From Microvelia longipes (Eukaryota > Arthropoda > Insecta > Hemiptera > Veliidae): 64,000 nt of DNA. Positions 49,030 through 60,650 of this stretch are shown here, in pieces. Every line of letters starts with the position of its first letter. Within the stretch, counting starts at the first letter, position 1. The DNA lies in the NCBI GenBank assembly GCA_018340805.1, contig JACMZG010001908.1:19146379-19210378 (forward strand). The letters are read 5' to 3'. Below the pieces are notes generated by a model that saw nothing but the letters and a program-made list of their open reading frames with translations, did no database searches and was not told the DNA's origin. The translations under genes were made by a program, and so were the position numbers.

Positions 49030-50150
49030 TTTCCTCGTTTATGCCGTAGGTATATAGGAAAAGTATTGTATTCGCAAAAAATTCCGAAACCAGGATGACA
49101 CCGCGATTATCCGTTTTAGCTGTTTTTATGAACCCCTAAATAGTTTCCTTAAAGTTGTCTGTTAGTGTGTATGTGTTTTATCATCGTAGCTCCCAGTGTA
49201 TTATTGCTAGAGAGTTGAAACTTTGTACGAAAATCAGTCCTTAGGTGTAGTTGTGCTATTCGAAAAATATTTTTTATGAAGTCATTAACCCAGAACATTG
49301 ACTCAGCAAACATTTCGAAAAATCATAAATCGCGGAAAAATGTTGAGACGAATTTAAGATTTAGCACGCACAAGATATAACACTTGTAACTTATTAGCAA
49401 GTGTGCTATTCTTCTCATTATCAGCATTAGTTCGATTTTTATCAAATGACTTGTGTACGTTTTTTAAATAAATGTAAAAAATCGAAAAATAATCTCATTT
49501 AGTTGAAATTTAGTACAAAGGTATAGTTTTACGTAATAAATAAGCACGTAAAAATAAGTATAAGTATATCCATGGTTTTTGTTGGATCATAAAAGTTAAC
49601 AGCATTGAGCATGATCAGTGTTGTATCAAAGACTGGTGAGAACCTGCGAGTATCTGTAGAACGAGCTGTCAGTCCGAAAACGTGTTGCAGTATAAATTTG
49701 TAAAATTGCGTTCTGAGAACGAGCGAAGCCAGTCCTAAGTAGTGACGACGAGCTTAGTAAAAAATTGGAAAATACTCGAATAGAGTTGACATTCGATGCA
49801 AGCGATACCTTCACGTAAAAATTATGTGCATTAAGTTTCGTTTTTATACCACTAGTACTTATGGTTATGGTACTTATGGTACTTATACTTATTATACCAC
49901 TATGTACTTATGGTTGGATCATAAAAGTTAAACAGCATCAAGTGGGGTCAGTGCCTGGATGGGTGACTGGTGAGAATGAATGGCATTTACTCTCTGCGGA
50001 CGAGCAAAGTGAGTCCGAAGACGTGTGCAGTATAAATTTAGCGAATTACTTATTCTAAGAACGAGCGAAGCTAGTCCGAAGTAGGAAGAATAAGATTAGC
50101 GTATCCGATTTGACGAGAAAAATTTCCAAGGTACCCCGCACCTAATTTTC
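49030..50150 (+). repeat. R1 repeat copy with two 5S-like modules
   Basis: The body (49030-49580) opens with 'gtaggtatataggaaaagta' and has the 'gctcccagtgtattattgct' phrase. The first 5S-like segment lies at 49582-49650 and is followed by a tail. A second 5S-like segment (49915-49980) follows, with ggatcataaaagttaaacag and 'cagtgcctggatgggtgact', and a second tail ends 'caaggtaccccgcaccta'. As at 16.5 kb, the 5S-plus-tail unit is duplicated downstream of one body. Confidence 0.75.
49915..49980 (+). repeat. 5S-rRNA-like segment, second module
   Basis: Both the A-box-like aaagttaaacag and the C-box-like gatgggtgact of the 5S internal promoter are readable. The 5' third of 5S rRNA is absent. 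Confidence 0.6.
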
Positions 50151-50476
50151 TTCAACTGTATTCATTTGATTTTGTTCGTTGGTTTTATTTAAATTTAGAT
50201 AAATGAATAATTCATATTCATTAAATATTTTCTCGCACTGATCTTTATTTAGTTATTTTTTAAATTAGAAAAACTTATTTAAAGAATCCCTCTACAGACG
50301 ACAATCCATTTAAGGAAAAAAAAGAAAAATAATAATATACATATAAAAGATACAACGTAACAAATTTAGTGTAATGTTTTATACATTACTTAAATCGTAT
50401 TACTTTATATTATTTGTACTTACAAAATGTACGAATGTAATGGAAGCAATGTATGAATAAACTATATTTTTTTTAT

Positions 50477-50543
<67 letters not shown>

Positions 50544-51225
50544 ATCCAATAAGTGACTTGAATTAAAAATAAAAAGAGCATTTTTTTACAAATTTTGTAT
50601 AAAAAATAAATTAAAATCAAATTAAAAATTCCAGGTAGCCTAGTTTTTCCATAATAGAGGTGATTAAAAGTTTTTTTTCTCTTTATTATTTTAATTTTTA
50701 AATTTATCTTGTTTAGAGAAATATTTTTTTCTGTTGAAATAATTTTACTGAGTTCATAAATTTAAGTGGGTTAAAATGGTAATTTATGTGTAATAAAAAA
50801 ACTTAATTAAAACTAATTGCAAAGTTACATGATTACTTTTTACAATAAAAAGATAATTGTTCTAGATTTCTAGCTAATTTCAAAAGTCCATTCGTATTAT
50901 ATGTGCAATATTTAAAAATTGAAAAAAAATATAAAAAAATAAATATAAAATAAATTAAAAAATGAAAATAAAGAAAAAATATTTAGAGATAAAAAGTCAT
51001 TGGAAATATAAAGGGACCAAGATAAATTACAAGATTAGATACATTAAAATATCTGTTTCAAATGAATTGAAATTTACTCCTAATCTATTAACCCCTTTTA
51101 ATAACTATAATACATAGTAATTAACATTACTTTGGTAATTATAATTATATATAGTGATAGCTATTACCATTGATAGTTAATGATATATATTGATAGTTAA
51201 TTACTATTGAGTACAGTATAATTAT
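50151..51225. other. AT-rich non-coding sequence with (AT)n
   Basis: An (AT)n tract lies at 50466-50545. Near 51110-51225 a degenerate short repeat rich in 'ttactat' and 'attaccat' begins. It resumes after the retroposon at 52239. Confidence 0.5.
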
Positions 51226-51237
51226 CATTACCACCGA

Positions 51238-51306
51238 GGACCTGTAGCCCAGTGAAAGAGCGCTCTTCTCGACCTGGACGTCGAGGCTACAAATCCAGCC
51301 GGGATT
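51238..51306 (+). repeat. First tRNA-like head
   Basis: A-box-like 'tagcccagtgaaagagcg' and a weak B-box-like 'aggctacaaatccag' sit at tRNA spacing. It is close to the second head and shares its start (gaggac.tgtagc.cag). The acceptor stem does not close, so it is a derived head and not a tRNA gene. Confidence 0.6.
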
Positions 51307-51507
51307 GTAAGGCTATTAATCGAATTATTAAAGCTTTGTAGATTAAAGCTTATTAGCTTTAATAATTAAAGCTTTGTAGGGTCGTGTCAGGTGCTGTCAA
51401 AATTTGCATCATGTTTATTAATTTATCTAAAGTTATTATGTTTTCTCTAATTAAACATTAATATAACAAAAATTTTCTCTTTTAAACTAACTAACTAAAT
51501 TGACTGA

Positions 51508-51578
51508 GGACAGGTAGCTCAGTAGTAGAGCGTTTGCCTTACAACCTGGAGGTCAAGGGTTCAAGTCCAGCCGGATCT
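51508..51578 (+). repeat. Second tRNA-like head
   Basis: The D-arm (gctc/gagc) and the B box (gggttcaagtcc) are in good order, so a pol III promoter is likely. The anticodon loop position holds 'cttacaa', but the stem around it and the acceptor stem do not pair well. It is a tRNA-derived SINE head inside the larger insert. Confidence 0.7.
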
Positions 51579-52238
51579 TATATAAGTTTATCTCTTTTAC
51601 CGTTCTCATGGGAGGCCTGGAATTCAATCCAGCCTACTTTTACGTGGTTTACTTCGGCGCAAAGTCTGGATACAAGTTTCCGTTATCTCTTGCTAAGACA
51701 AAGTTCTGCAGGATCGGAAAGACACTGAACCTTTGGACTGAGCACCATTAAAGTGGAGGCCCGTCTTTAGCGGAGTCTTTGGCCCTGCGACCTGCTTAGG
51801 TGATTTGGATATGATGGCTTCGGTTATGGAAGCCGTCTCCTAGTGATCTGCAGAACTTCGGCTTTTAGGTTGGGACTAGGGGATGGGTTTATGCACATTA
51901 CAAGGGTTGCTCCCGCGTCTGTCCTCGTCGGGCTGTACTAGACTGTACTTAGCAATAAGTATAAAGAGTATCTGGTGAGATTAGTAAAAACTAGTAACTG
52001 ACAGGCTAGATGACAATAATAAGATCAAAGTAGCTAGTAGGACTAGATAAAATGTACTAGACAATCTGTCAACCTGATTACAGGTGCAGTGCCGTAAAGG
52101 GGAGAATAGAAGTACTGAAGTAGTCTCTGGTTGCAGTATGTGCATAAACTCTAGGGATTCTCAGTAAAATGGCATTCGGGAGACTAGGCCGTAGGGCTAA
52201 AATGGCCCTACGGTTTAATGCGAAAAAAATCCATTACC

Positions 52239-52937
52239 GTGTACTGTTAATTACTATTATATACTGTAATTACCATTATTGTGGTGCTTGTAATTACAAT
52301 TAAATACAGTTATTACCAGTATACTTTTCATTACTATTAAATAGAATAATTACCATTTTCGTGGTATGGTAAAGTACTATAAATGCAGTAATTACCTAAA
52401 CTGTTTTTATTTATGGTAGGAAGATAAAACAGGACTTACTAACCTGATTACGACTGTAGTTCGACACAACGATTACGTCATAATAATATTTAAAAATTAA
52501 TTAATAGTATTATTAATTATTATTTTATATGATTTAATTATAATTTTGTGCAGTCATGAGTGTTCGATTTTTGTATAACAAAAATTTATTGATTTCAGTA
52601 TAAAAATTTGTTAGTTTTAACATAGCGTGTCACATTATAGTCAATTTTAAATATTTTTACTTGTTGGATGTTATAAAAGTGATCAAAGCAAAGGTTCAGT
52701 CAAACTTAGTGTGAATAATGTTTAGTGTGGTAACATTGTGCAAACTTATGATTCTACAGGGCGTTATACAGGAGCTGAAGATATTTGGTACACCCTACCT
52801 GGCTCAGGTCAACTGTAACAGAGAATTGCTTGTAAGTTCTTCCTATATTATTTTTATGCTCGAGCATGTTAGACTTACAATATTTGTGCTCGACTATTGA
52901 ACAATATTGGACTAACCAATAAAGAGTCCTTTGTCAA
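52239..52937. other. Non-coding sequence
   Basis: The degenerate 'ttactatta/gtaattacca' repeat continues to about 52410. The rest has no recognised feature. Confidence 0.45.
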
Positions 52938-52939
52938 TA

Positions 52940-53294
52940 AGGCGCGGTCGAATATCTAGAACGTTGGATCACCAACTAACTTTTTTTATAATTTTTTTTT
53001 CAAAAATTTCAGTAATTAGCCGGATTTGTGATATTTTGTGTTATATTTTGACATGTCATATTTGTTAACATTGACGTCTAACAGTAGTTATGTATGTACC
53101 AAGTTAGATTAAAAATAAATCGTTGAGTGAATGTAAATACTCTTTGAGATTAACCAAAAGAGCGTGCAGATTACGGAAATAGGCTTCATTTATCACAAAT
53201 CCGGCTAATTACTGAAAATTTTGAAGAAAAAGTTATAAAAAAAGATTGTTGGTGATCCAAGGTTCTAGAAGGCCGTAGATATTCAACCGCGCCT
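52940..53294. mobile_element. MITE with ~95-bp TIRs flanked by TA
   Basis: The left end (from 52940, aggcgcggtcgaatatctag) and the right end (to 53294) are reverse complements over about 95 bases with several mismatches and small indels. The inner shared part is cagtaattagccggatttgt. A TA dinucleotide borders both ends (52938-52939 and 53295-53296), as expected for Tc1/mariner-type insertion. The 355-bp element encodes nothing. The superfamily is inferred from the TA duplication only. Confidence 0.75.
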
Positions 53295-53459
53295 TATATA
53301 AATTCAAGTAGAAATTGTGAAAATTTGCATGAGGTATCAAATTAATTATCACTTGCGGGTTTCGCAAAATATGAATATTTGACACAATATAAATTGTGCA
53401 AGAATGATTTAAATTGTGTCTCCCACTATTTATATTGAAAATAACTTATAGTTATTATT

Positions 53460-53585
53460 GCCAGACGTAACCGTCGAGCACCTAAAGTTCAAAACTTTAC
53501 ATTGACTTATTTTGATTCACTGATAAAGAATCATGTGATCTCCCATTTCAGATCGGGGAATTTTCACAAAATACGCGTTTTTACC
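53460..53585 (+). repeat. R-D dispersed repeat fragment
   Basis: It shares 'cgtcgagc', 'ctgataaag', 'atctcccatttcagat' and then 'ggggaatttt' with blocks at 54010-54170 and 55710-55855. It is the most diverged of the three. Confidence 0.5.
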
Positions 53586-53696
53586 AATTATTCACCATTG
53601 TACGTCAAACGTACTCTCTTTTTATCTGCACAAATAAAGGCATTAATTTTTAACAATATAAAATAGTTTCCATATTTTAATATTTAAGGTTTTTTT

Positions 53697-54240
53697 GTCA
53701 ACATCAATTGTTGTAAACAGTGTTGATAATAAGTGTTGGAACATTAGACTTGTTTAAGGTTCATAGTCTATGCTATTGATTGAAATACTTAGTTATGGCT
53801 TAAGAGAACTATTCAAGTTTTGAATAAGGGCAAAGTAAGCTTAAATATTGATGCTTAAGCAACAATTTATTTAATATTATTCTCAAAAAGAACGTGAAGA
53901 ATATTATACTCCTTTATACATAAGTAACCCTGAAATCAATATTTAATTGTGCTGAAAACAACTATAGAATCGAGTACTCTTACTAATTGCCCAAGAGTCG
54001 GACGCAAAAAAGTGTGAACGTCTAACCCCAAAGGTTTAATCTGCTGGATTAAATTATTTTAACTCCCGGATTAAGGATAAGGTGGTCGGTCTACCATTTC
54101 AGAATGGGGAATTTTTTGGCCTCTGGGCCCTTTCAAAGTTCGCACAATGGCCCCAAAATCATGTTTATATTGCATGGATTAAGCAATTTAAACAAGTCCA
54201 ATAGTTATTATCAACATTGTTTACTATAATTGCTGTTAAC
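53697..54240. mobile_element. Foldback element with ~55-60-bp inverted ends
   Basis: The left end 53697-53757 and right end 54187-54240 are inverted copies sharing 'gttgataata' and 'acttgttta' in order, with a 7-base insertion in the left arm. The interior contains an R-D repeat block (54010-54170). No target duplication or coding frame is seen. Confidence 0.6.
54010..54170 (+). repeat. R-D dispersed repeat
   Basis: 'aaaggtttaatctgctggat', 'gataaggtggtcgg', 'ggcctctgggccctttcaaa' and 'aatggccccaaaa' recur at 55710-55855 with the same spacing. The class is unknown. Confidence 0.65.
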
Positions 54241-54262
54241 AAAAAACATTAAAAATTAGGAA

Positions 54263-55284
<1,022 letters not shown>

Positions 55285-55425
55285 ATTAGAATAGAATATA
55301 GAATAGAATAGAAAAGCTTTATTTACATACATTTTTTTTGTTTCTTACAATTACAGCCAATAAACTACAAAGCCTACCTCATAGCCAACTCAGGGCCGTC
55401 AGAGGGAGGTTCCGTATATAACTTA
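55285..55425 (-). repeat. LINE-like 3' end with (TTCTA)n tail
   Basis: The minus strand runs into 'aaataaagcttttctattct' and then a short (TTCTA)n array ending near 55285. An AATAAA-bearing end followed by this pentamer is common at LINE 3' ends in insects. Only the end is present here, and no coding sequence is attached. Confidence 0.4.
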
Positions 55426-55709
55426 TATCTCACAACTATCATACTTTGAAAAATAAAAAAAAAGTTTGATACAGTAGAAAAAATCACGTACTTCTCTATT
55501 TTTTTAAATGAAAGAAAAGTGACGCTGAAGTCCAAGTCGTCTGAATCTAAAGGTAGAAAATAAACTAGTGGAATTAAAATAACTTTGTTTATTCTAGAAA
55601 TTATTCAAGTCCTGCTCCGCATTTCCTCTTTAGTTCAAGCGGTAATTTCCTCTTTAGTTTCTAACGCAAAATAATGTTATGATTGTTTTGAAATTAGCAG
55701 GCTCATTGC

Positions 55710-55855
55710 AAATTTCGCGACCGTCGAGCTACAAAGGTTTAACCCGCTAGATTGTTTTATTTTGGCTCCCTGATAAAGGATGAGGTGGTCTGCCATTTCA
55801 AATCAGGAAATTTTGGCCTCTGGGCCCCTTCAAAGTCCGACAAATGGCCCCAAAA
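55710..55855 (+). repeat. R-D dispersed repeat
   Basis: Best second copy of R-D: 'caaaggtttaacccgctaga', 'gatgaggtggtctgcc', 'ggcctctgggccccttcaaa' and 'aatggccccaaaa'. It is not enclosed by inverted ends here, so R-D moves or spreads independently of the foldback element. Confidence 0.65.
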
Positions 55856-56229
55856 ATAAAAACGGAACAGAGCCCATTAGCTCAGTTTCGTTTTGTTTCA
55901 TCAAAAAAGATAAAGGTGTCCTTTTTTTAAGTTTATTAAATTTGTGAAAATTAGCTAAACTGAATCAGTATCCCTTCAACCAGTACCGAAAATGCAGAAC
56001 AAATCTCTAATTTACACCCAAAACGCACAATAACATTAAAATTACATGGTTTTCATTGTTATCAAATTAAGGATATTAGTAGATTTGAAAATCAAACATA
56101 TTCTATCAAACTATAGGTAATATAAAGTTGTTCTAGACAAAGAGAGTAGCACAGCTCTCAAATATGATGATTTATTGTTTGACATATAATGCTAAAAAAT
56201 GGTAATAACTTGATTTTTTTAAATAAAAG
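55856..56229. other. Non-coding sequence
   Basis: Nothing recognised. Confidence 0.4.
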
Positions 56230-56625
56230 TATGTGTTTTTAGCCATAGTTTTATGGCTAAAAACATGTAGATTCATCAGCATTAGTTATCATTTTTATCG
56301 AAAGATACGTATAAGTTTTTTTTTCAAATTGTTTGAAAATCGAATAATAAGCAAATTGAAATGGAATTTGGCAAAAGCGTATTCAATTGTGTAATGAAGA
56401 ATTGTACTAAGGCACATTTTAATTCGCCTTGTATGTCTACGGCCTTTGTTAGATCACTAATCTTAAGCTACATCGAGCGACGTTAGTACCTTACTGCTAT
56501 ATAATTTAGGTGATTTCCATACTCAGCGGGAGGAGCGAAGCGAGTTCGAAGAAGTGAGGTTGAACGCAGTGAATCCGATGTTGTATAAAAAAGTTCCGAG
56601 GCAAACCGTATCCGATTTTTTGTTC
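56230..56625 (+). repeat. Diverged R1 copy, end part
   Basis: 'cagcattagttatcattttt' opens the preserved part. A very degenerate 5S-like segment follows at about 56450-56520 (cttaagctacatcgagcg). The tail is clearer: 'gaggagcgaagcgagttcga', 'gaacgcagtgaatccgatgt' and 'gaggcaaaccgtatccga'. Confidence 0.55.
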
Positions 56626-57543
56626 TGTTTTATTCACTTTTGATAAACTATTTTCATTTAGCAATTAAGGCAGTTATTTTTTTTTATATTTAATGAGGTT
56701 TCGTAAAAAGGATGTGTGTTGTGGCTTTAAACAAGTTCATATATCTTAATTAATAAATTCTTTATTAGTCTATATTTTATACGATTACTTTAATACTAGA
56801 CTCTTTATATACTCTTGTAAATATTAATTAATTAAAACTAATTTTTATATTACCTTTTAAAAAACTCATTTATGAAATAGCCATAAATATGAGTGCAGTA
56901 ATTCAAAATAACAAGTAAAGAAATAGTCTCTGAAACTTGTCAAATTTAAAAGCAAGAAATTTGTCACAGATTCATATGTTAACAACAACAAAAAGTGGTT
57001 TGCCAGGTAATAAACATTCTAAACTAACCTGTTGCTTTCAGAAAAGTTTTTATAAAAATTTTTTGGGTTAAACTGTTAAAAACAGTCATTGGTGGATTAA
57101 CTAAACTTTTTAATTAACTGTTGAAAAAATCTGATATTATTTTATCCAAAATTAAAATTCACAAGTTGTTCTCTCTCATACTTTTAGCTTTAAAACGCTG
57201 TCATGGTTTATAATTGCATTTTGTTTCAACATTGTCAGTATTCAAGGAATAATAATTTTTATTGTTTTATGAACGAATGCATACGTTGCATTTTGTTTTT
57301 AATTTCTATTCTGATATTTCGTATTCCCTTTAAATTAACAAGTTTGAATTAAAAGCTCTTCGTTTTCTTTTCATGTATTTGTAAAACAATATTGAATAAA
57401 AAACAAATAATAATTCTAACCATTCTGGTTGTTCGGTTCATAACAATGTAATTTTTAGAATTTTTGTGAATTTTAATTAATCGTTACGCAGAGGTAGGTA
57501 GCTCTGGATAGTGAAAAAATCTGTTTGTATCTGAAAAACTATA
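56626..57543. other. AT-rich non-coding sequence
   Basis: No gene or repeat boundary is visible up to the (AT)n tract (57544-57590) that borders the Penelope-like element. Confidence 0.45.
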
Positions 57544-57599
<56 letters not shown>

Positions 57600-57644
57600 A
57601 TAGGAAATGAAGAAAAGAGTCTCTCCACAAAATAATTGTTTATT

Positions 57645-57686
57645 GGCAAGGCGCTTTCAACCTAACATGAGGTCATCATCAGTGCC
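57645..57686 (-). ncRNA. Hammerhead motif in Penelope copy A end
   Basis: On the minus strand: stem I ggca/ugcc, core cugauga, extra U, helix II (gaccu/agguu), gaa, then agcgcc. In copy B this last part is agcgcu. The U-to-C change at position 16.1 breaks the closing pair of stem III, so this copy is probably weakened or inactive. It lies between the end of the coding frame and the outer end of the element. Confidence 0.55.
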
Positions 57687-57928
57687 TGCACAAATAAGTA
57701 ATTACAAATTAAAACAAATAAAAACAAATTACATGATAAAAGCCAATTAAGAGAAATAACAAAGAAACAAAAATACAAACAGAACCGCGAATATAAAATA
57801 ATAAAAATACAATAATAAATAAAAACGCATAAAAAACCATAAACGAAGAATATGCAACAAAATACAGTTAATAAAATAAAATAAAATAAATACCATGAAG
57901 ATAAAGATGAAAGTTAAAATACATAAAA

Positions 57929-59437
57929 CTATTTTCTTTTCCGAGATGGTAACAGCTCGGTGAGTCGAGTAAGACTAATTGGTGGAGGGGGTGGCACCTT
58001 TAGTAGAGCGCGCAGAAGTGGCGAGCTATCTCCTCTGACGTTCAGATTCAAGTCGCCCACATTACTCTGGCTCCGAAGGATTTCAAGGTTTTCTAGGAAA
58101 TCAAGCTTCCGCCCTTTATCAGCACGATGAAGAAAGCCAGCTTCGTGCGGACCTTCTTTATGTCCTTCTGCAACTATGTGCTGATAGAACCTACTTGAAG
58201 ACAACTTAGTATGCTCGGCTAAGCGCGTGCTTAAACTTCTCCCGGTTTGACCTAAGTACTCAGACTTGCAAGTACCACATTTGACTATGTATACCCCACT
58301 CTTTGAAGCAACAGGAACAGGATCTTTAACTTTACTCAAGTGAGCACGAAGCGTACCGTTAGTACTAAAACTAACATTGAATCCGTTAACTTGCAAGACT
58401 GATGCTATTTTATCAGATAAACAACCAATATAGGGCAAAGAACACCACTTCTTACTATTTTGAGGAGTGTCCTCACCCATAGCTCTCAAAAGTAACTTAT
58501 GTTTCTTTTTAGTGATTAACTTGTCAACCATAGAAACGTTGTAACCATTGTTATTTGCAATTAAATGAATGGTTGCAAGTTCTTTATTATAAGCTTCTTT
58601 ATCAAGCGGCAGTGTGAGAAGGCGATGTATGAGAGAGTGGAAAGTAGCCATTTTGTGACTCCAAGGATGTTGCGAGTCGAAGGGTATAATATTATCTGTA
58701 GATGTCGGTTTCCTGTAAACTTCATAACGCAACTCACTACCATTTCTAGATACAGTCAAATCTAAGTAATTAAGTCTTTGTTCTTGCTCCAACTCATGGG
58801 TAAACTTAATCGAATCAAAGCATTGGGTGTTCAAATAATCTAAGAAAAGTATAAGATTTTTCCTCGATCCAGTCCATATACAAAAAACGTCGTCTACATA
58901 CCTCTTCCAAAAATATATGTACTTTCTGAAAGGGTTTTTAGTTATGCTTATAAACTCCTTAAAGAAAAAATGCATGAAGATATTAGCCGCGAGAGCAGAT
59001 AAAGGAGCACCCATCGCTAGTCCTTCTTTGCCTTGGTAAAACTTATTTTCGTAACAAAAATAATTTTGACTCAAACAAAACTCTAATAGTTCCATAAACT
59101 CGGCGTTAAAAATCTTGTCCGAACTATGTTTATTAAGGATGGTGTTAAATAAAGTCAAACATTTGTCAGTAGGAACACTAGTAAATAGATCAACAACGTC
59201 AAACGAGACTAACCAATACTTGTTAGGTAACTTCACAGACTGAAGAGCTTGTGTGAATTCTAAGGTGTTATTGACAGCATCAATGGCCTTAAAACTAGTA
59301 ATTTTAAGGAACAGCTTGTTAAGGTACTTAGTAAGTTTCTCCGTGGGCGATGAGCAAAAAGAAACAATAGGTCTGATGGGTGTACCAATTTTATGTATCT
59401 TCAAAGCGCCGTAAAATCTAGGAGCTAACGGGTTCAT
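57929..59437 (-). CDS. Penelope-like element protein: reverse transcriptase and GIY-YIG endonuclease (copy A, partial)
   Basis: The 502-codon frame encodes the C-terminal two thirds of a Penelope polyprotein, which is usually about 800 residues. It copies element RNA into DNA and nicks the target. Residues 10-16 (GALKIHK) and 20-26 (PIRPIVS) are conserved finger motifs. FDVVDLFTSVP (79-89) is palm motif A, GLAMGAPLSALAANIF (139-154) is motif B, and YVDD (180-183) is the catalytic box. The GIY-YIG nuclease spans about 380-455: GVYIVKC, YLGQTGRSL, the Arg and EH that follow, and a catalytic-type Glu in FLENLEIL. The start Met is internal. The frame continues upstream to about 59540 (with FVKDPTDEFKDRVRIALN) and is broken by only one in-frame TAA near 59460. 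All known catalytic residues are intact. Confidence 0.85.
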   Translation of the reverse strand: MNPLAPRFYGALKIHKIGTPIRPIVSFCSSPTEKLTKYLNKLFLKITSFKAIDAVNNTLEFTQALQSVKLPNKYWLVSFDVVDLFTSVPTDKCLTLFNTILNKHSSDKIFNAEFMELLEFCLSQNYFCYENKFYQGKEGLAMGAPLSALAANIFMHFFFKEFISITKNPFRKYIYFWKRYVDDVFCIWTGSRKNLILFLDYLNTQCFDSIKFTHELEQEQRLNYLDLTVSRNGSELRYEVYRKPTSTDNIIPFDSQHPWSHKMATFHSLIHRLLTLPLDKEAYNKELATIHLIANNNGYNVSMVDKLITKKKHKLLLRAMGEDTPQNSKKWCSLPYIGCLSDKIASVLQVNGFNVSFSTNGTLRAHLSKVKDPVPVASKSGVYIVKCGTCKSEYLGQTGRSLSTRLAEHTKLSSSRFYQHIVAEGHKEGPHEAGFLHRADKGRKLDFLENLEILRSQSNVGDLNLNVRGDSSPLLRALLKVPPPPPISLTRLTELLPSRKRK

Positions 59438-59538
59438 CTGTTTTAGACTGTTTTTATTTTAATCTTCCGGAAAAACCGAGGAAGGCTTATTTAATGCGAT
59501 TCTAACTCTATCTTTAAATTCGTCTGTAGGGTCCTTGA

Positions 59539-60650
59539 CAAAGAAGGACTAGCGATGGGTGCTCCTTTATCTGCTCTCGCGGCTAATATCTTCATGCATT
59601 TTTTCTTTAAGGAGTTTATAAGCATAACTAAAAACCCTTTCAGAAAGTACATATATTTTTGGAAGAGGTATGTAGACGACGGTTTTTGTATATGGACTGG
59701 ATCGAGGAAAAATCTTATACTTTTCTTAGATTATTTGAACACCCAATGCTTTGATTCGATTAAGTTTACCCATGAGTTGGAGCAAGAACAAAGACTTAAT
59801 TACTTAGATTTGACTGTATCTAGAAATGGTAGTGAGTTACGTTATGAAGTTTACAGGAACCGACATCTACAGATAATATTATACCCTTCGACTCGCAACA
59901 TCCTTGGAGTCACAAAATGGCTACTTTCCACTCTCTCATACATCGCCTTCTCACACTGCCGCTTGATAAAGAAGCTTTATAATAAAGAACTTGCAACCAT
60001 TCATTTAATTGCAAATAACAATGGTTACAACGTTCTATGGTTGACAAGTTAATCACTAAAAAGAAACATAAGTTACTTTTGAGAGCTATGGGTGAGGACA
60101 CTCCTCAAAATAGTAAGAAGTGGTGTTCTTTGCCCTATATTGGTTGTTTATCTGATAAAATAGCATCAGTCTTGCAAGTTAACGGATCAATGTTAGTTTT
60201 AGTACTAACGTACCTTCGTGCTCACTTGAGGTAAGTTAAAGATTCCTGTTCCTGTTGCTTCAAAGAGTGGGGTATACATAGTCAAATGTGGTACTTGCAA
60301 GTCTGAGTACTTAGGTCAAACCGGGAGAAGTTTAAGCACGCGCTTAGCCGAGCATACTAAGTTGTCTTCAAGTAGGTTCTATCAGCACATAGTTGCAGAA
60401 GGACATAAAGAAGGTCCGCACGAAGCTGGCTTTCTTCATCGTGCTGATAAAGGGCGGAAGCTTGATTTCCTAGAAAACCTTGAAATCCTTCGGAGCCAGA
60501 GTAATGTGGGCGACTTGAATCTGAACGTCAGAGGAGATAGCTCGCCACTTCTGCGCGCTCTACTAAAGGTGCCACCTCCTCCACCAATTAGTCTTACTCG
60601 ACTCACCGAGCTGTTACCATCTCGGAAAAGAAATAGTTTTATGTATTTTA
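59539..60650 (+). pseudogene. Penelope-like RT/GIY-YIG, frameshifted copy B
   Basis: The copy begins at the RT motif B (EGLAMGAPLSALAAN) and runs to the same C-terminus as copy A. Against A, it has at least seven single-base insertions or deletions (near 59857, 59977, 60033, 60187, 60210-60220, 60233 and 60242). These split the frame into pieces 59555-60052, 60037-60234 and 60362-60697. One base change turns YVDDV into YVDDG. The GIY-YIG motifs can be read across the breaks. There is no N-terminal RT part, so an intact frame would still be incomplete. The differences are dominated by indels and not substitutions, which is unusual for natural decay. Confidence 0.8.

Larger units (their letters stand above)
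51233..52231 (+). mobile_element. Retroposon with two tRNA-like heads and a 7-bp target duplication
   Basis: The insert is flanked by cattacc at 51226-51232 and 52232-52238 and splits a degenerate 'ttactat/attacca' repeat found on both sides. It starts with a tRNA-like head and contains a second one at 51508. It has a ~630-base GC-richer body (51585-52215) with several small hairpins, including ccgtagggc/gccctacgg near 52189-52213, and it ends with an A-rich tail (gcgaaaaaaat). This fits a SINE-like or composite retroposon. No open frame in the body has a recognisable domain. Confidence 0.65.

Noticed and set aside
51508..51578. A working tRNA gene
   Set aside because: Promoter boxes are good, but the acceptor and anticodon stems do not pair and it lies inside a duplication-flanked retroposon.
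58565..58765. Plus-strand and alternative-frame open frames inside Penelope copy A
   Set aside because: They are shadows of the minus-strand RT/GIY-YIG frame.
59555..60052. A separate gene starting at the ATG at 59555
   Set aside because: This ATG is an internal Met of the RT motif MGAPLSALAAN. The frame is a broken piece of Penelope copy B.
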